The notes beneath the pieces are model-generated. The model ran no database searches. It worked only from the letters and a program-made list of their open reading frames with translations, and was not told the origin of the DNA. Both the position numbers and the translations under genes were made by a program. A DNA stretch of 14,108 nucleotides. Origin: CAYVMN01 sp964452575. Lineage in GTDB: Bacteria > Desulfobacterota > DSM-4660 > Desulfatiglandales > Desulfatiglandaceae. Shown here in pieces: positions 11,807-14,108 of the stretch (its first letter is position 1; each line of letters opens with the position of its first letter). Where the stretch lies: positions 1 through 14,108 of the forward strand of contig CAYVMN010000124.1 of NCBI GenBank assembly GCA_964452575.1, read 5' to 3'.

Positions 11807-14108
11807 TTACAGCGCTGCCAACACCTCTTGAGTTTTAGCTAGCCAATAATCCATTCCCATTTCCTGGAACATCGCTTCGGCCTCTTTCAGGTTTTCCATG
11901 GCCTTCTCCTTCTCGCCGGTATCCAGGTAGAACTCCCCCAGGAACAGGCACCCCTGTGCGTAAGCGGGTTTCATCTTTAGATCGCCCAGGACCTCCAATC
12001 CTTTAAAGAAGCACTCCTCGGCCTTTTCCGTCCGTCGCGGTTCCCCCTTGCCGAACACCCTGCCAAGCCCAACCAGTGCCAAACCCTCGAAGCCTTTTTC
12101 GCTGTTCTTGCGAGAAAGCCTCAAGGCCTCTTCCATAGATGTTACAGCATCCTCCAGATCGCCCACGTCCAGGTGAATGCTTCCCGCAAGAAAATGACAA
12201 AAAGACAAGAGGATTTCAATCCCGCTATCACCATACATCCGGAGACCGTCTTCAGCCTGTCTTCTGCCGGTCTCAGGATCTCCAAGAAAAGAGTGCACAT
12301 GTCCGAGTGCACATAAGCCCATGGCTACTACGACACGAAACTTGGCTTCTTCACTATGCGTTATGCATTTTTCAAGGTGCTCCTCTGCAGTCTTGAAGTC
12401 TCCTTTGGTATAAAAAAGCATTCCGCAGTTACCTTGAGTGATTCCCAAAGTTGCTGAGTCATCGACCCGTATGGCATTGCGAAGGGCCTTCTCAAGATAT
12501 GCCTTTCCTTTCTCAAAACGCCCTAAGTTGCCCCAGGCCGAGCCGCAGAGTCCACAAATATAGGAATAAGGATTCATGCCTATAGTAAAGAAGTCGGATT
12601 CCCTTCCTGTCTTCTCGAGAAGGTTAATCACATCAGGCATTTTATGGACGATTTTTTCGTGCTGGCCTGTCTGTGAGTAGGTATTACAAAGAGCAAAGCC
12701 AAGAGGCGCCATCAATTCGATGTCCTGTGCCTTTCGGGCCTCCTCGAAAGCCTCGCCAGTATACCTGATGGCCGTCACATTGTCCCCCCTATGAGTGTAA
12801 TAACTTCCCATTAGGGAATAGAAACTTGCAAGCTGTCTGGCGTCTCCCAATTCCTTTGCCACCCTTTCACCTTGCTGAAAGAACTTGGAGAAACCTTCCG
12901 GATAACCCAGTAGCGACATTGGAACTCTCGTTAATTCTATCACTTCGATTAGTTCTTTCTTGTTCTCTTCTGTTTCAGGCAGTCTTTGGAGGAGTTCCAC
13001 CGCTTCTTTATAGAAGGCGTAGGCCTCCGACGGGGCGTGGCTCCGCGTTGCCTTGTTTCCGGATAGCTTCAAGTATTGGCAGGCCTTTTCAAACGCTTCG
13101 CCCCTGGAATAATGGTAGGCCAGCACCTCGTAGAATTCCTCCAGGCTTTCGGCATAGAGCTCCTCGATGGCGCTTCCGATCTTTTTGTGGATCTCCTTCC
13201 GCCTGTTTGAAAGGAGGCTGTTATAGGCTACCTCCTGGGTGAGGGCATGCTTGAAGATGTACTCGAGCTCCGGGAAGAGGCTCTTTTCGTAGATGAATTC
13301 CAGCCCCTGGAGATTCAAGAGCTGGGACTTCAGGTCTTCCCTCATGCCGCTTATGGCCTGAAGGAGTCTGAAGGCGAACTCCCTTCCGATCACCGAGGCC
13401 ACCTGCATGATTCTTTTCAGGTTCTCCTCCAGCCGGTCGATGCGCGCCGCGATGATTCCCTGGATGGTGTCGGGCACATGGAGGTCCGCCGGGCTCCGGG
13501 CAAGGACATATTGCTTATCCTTCATTTGAATCGAACCGTTCTCCAGAAGAGAGTGGGTGAGCTCCTCCATGAAAAGGGGGTTTCCAGCCGCCCGGTTCAG
13601 GATAAGGTTACTCAGTTCCGGGGCGGTCTCACCCCCTTCAAGGATGGCCTTTACAAGCTCCGCACTGGATTTGAGGGTGAGTTGATCCACCCCGATTCTG
13701 TTGAAGTAGGACTTGCTGCCCCATTGGTGGGTGTATTCCGGCCGGTGGACAAGGATCAGCATGACCTTTACAGTGGGGAGCCAGCCTATAAGATAGTCCA
13801 GGAACTCCTCGGAGGTCTTGTCTATCCAGTGAAGATCCTCTATGCCGAGGATGAGAGGCTGTTCCTGGCTTCCCTTTACGATTAAGTCCCGAAGGGCCTC
13901 GAAGACCTTTTCCTTTCTCTCCTTGGGCTCAAGCTTGAGATAGCCCTCATCCTCCACCCTGAGCGACAGGAGGTCCTGAATCGGCGGGAGGATCCCCTGG
14001 AGTTTCTTGTCGAGCCCGATGATCTTTTCCTTCACCCGCTTTCGGATGACTATCTCACGCTCTCCCTCCCCGATTTCAAAGTAGGACCTCAAGATCTCCA
14101 GGATGGGG
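11807..14108 (-). CDS. AAA/STAND ATPase with C-terminal TPR repeats (adenylate-cyclase-associated type), N terminus outside window
   Basis: The last 766 or so residues of a large signalling ATPase; the frame is open to the window edge (PILEILRSYF at the boundary), so the true start lies to the right. The visible part begins after the Walker A loop. The Walker B motif LILGIEDLHWID lies about 90 residues in, followed by a HRPEYT sensor-like segment, GNPLFMEEL, and VPDTIQGIIAARIDRL leading into a winged-helix-like linker. The rest, about 400 residues, is helical repeats of the tetratricopeptide type, such as YTKGDFKTAEEHLEK and YLDTGEKEKAMENLKEAEAM. This architecture usually follows a class III adenylate/guanylate cyclase or a protein kinase domain. 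Which one heads this protein cannot be seen. It ends at TAA 11807-11809 and converges with the lipoprotein gene. Confidence 0.88.
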   Translation of the reverse strand, partial: PILEILRSYFEIGEGEREIVIRKRVKEKIIGLDKKLQGILPPIQDLLSLRVEDEGYLKLEPKERKEKVFEALRDLIVKGSQEQPLILGIEDLHWIDKTSEEFLDYLIGWLPTVKVMLILVHRPEYTHQWGSKSYFNRIGVDQLTLKSSAELVKAILEGGETAPELSNLILNRAAGNPLFMEELTHSLLENGSIQMKDKQYVLARSPADLHVPDTIQGIIAARIDRLEENLKRIMQVASVIGREFAFRLLQAISGMREDLKSQLLNLQGLEFIYEKSLFPELEYIFKHALTQEVAYNSLLSNRRKEIHKKIGSAIEELYAESLEEFYEVLAYHYSRGEAFEKACQYLKLSGNKATRSHAPSEAYAFYKEAVELLQRLPETEENKKELIEVIELTRVPMSLLGYPEGFSKFFQQGERVAKELGDARQLASFYSLMGSYYTHRGDNVTAIRYTGEAFEEARKAQDIELMAPLGFALCNTYSQTGQHEKIVHKMPDVINLLEKTGRESDFFTIGMNPYSYICGLCGSAWGNLGRFEKGKAYLEKALRNAIRVDDSATLGITQGNCGMLFYTKGDFKTAEEHLEKCITHSEEAKFRVVVAMGLCALGHVHSFLGDPETGRRQAEDGLRMYGDSGIEILLSFCHFLAGSIHLDVGDLEDAVTSMEEALRLSRKNSEKGFEGLALVGLGRVFGKGEPRRTEKAEECFFKGLEVLGDLKMKPAYAQGCLFLGEFYLDTGEKEKAMENLKEAEAMFQEMGMDYWLAKTQEVLAAL

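Noticed and set aside
13247..13885. Plus-strand frame of 212 codons opposite the ATPase gene
   Set aside because: The minus-strand ATPase/TPR reading has clear motifs over the same bases; the other frame is a shadow.

Overview
The window looks like a piece of a Gram-negative, probably anaerobic or facultative bacterial chromosome, most likely from the Desulfobacterota (old Deltaproteobacteria) or a similar environmental lineage. That assignment is an inference from gene content: a B12-dependent acyl-CoA mutase with separate subunits, a stand-alone CoA-transferase, paired single-hotdog MaoC proteins, a TRAP transporter remnant and a large ATPase/TPR regulator. No rRNA, tRNA, CRISPR array or complete insertion sequence was seen.

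Left region (about 1-7015, + strand). A terminator-like hairpin and a seven-copy 7-bp tandem repeat precede a tight catabolic cluster: two MaoC hotdog proteins (206-667, 700-1125), a 4-hydroxybutyrate/acetate-type CoA-transferase (1122-2393), a methylmalonyl-CoA-mutase-like large subunit (2432-4099), its B12-binding small subunit (4145-4549), a GntR/FadR-type regulator (4638-5321) and an acyl-CoA dehydrogenase (5352-6575). The enzymes could together activate a carboxylic acid to a CoA thioester, rearrange its carbon skeleton, oxidise it to an enoyl-CoA and hydrate it. This is the most interesting part. The mutase keeps the B12 machinery and the arginine and tyrosine that hold a carboxylate in methylmalonyl-CoA mutase, but the catalytic Tyr-His pair is Ile-Ile and three further active-site positions are changed. 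The CoA-transferase also seems to lack the usual catalytic glutamate. The true substrate is probably not methylmalonyl-CoA. The cluster ends in the C-terminal third of a TRAP-transporter membrane subunit whose front part is absent.

Middle region (about 7016-10754). After a short, possibly degenerate reading frame, three minus-strand genes follow in looser spacing: a small papain-like cysteine peptidase (7204-7716), a D-Ala-D-Ala-ligase-type ATP-grasp enzyme (7960-8976) and a fold-type II PLP threonine/serine dehydratase (9166-10119). A gap of about 630 bp then holds a perfect hairpin, an 18-bp direct repeat spaced 210 bp apart, inverted copies of a 10-mer, a promoter-like TTGACA element and one doubtful small frame. 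By eye this region is more AT-rich than the left cluster.

Right region (10755-14108). A RidA-family enamine deaminase (10785-11246) and a small lipoprotein (11325-11732) lie on the + strand. RidA is divergent from the dehydratase, whose enamine products are the substrates of the RidA family. A large minus-strand AAA/STAND ATPase with C-terminal TPR repeats (11807-14108) converges on them and runs off the right end without its N terminus.
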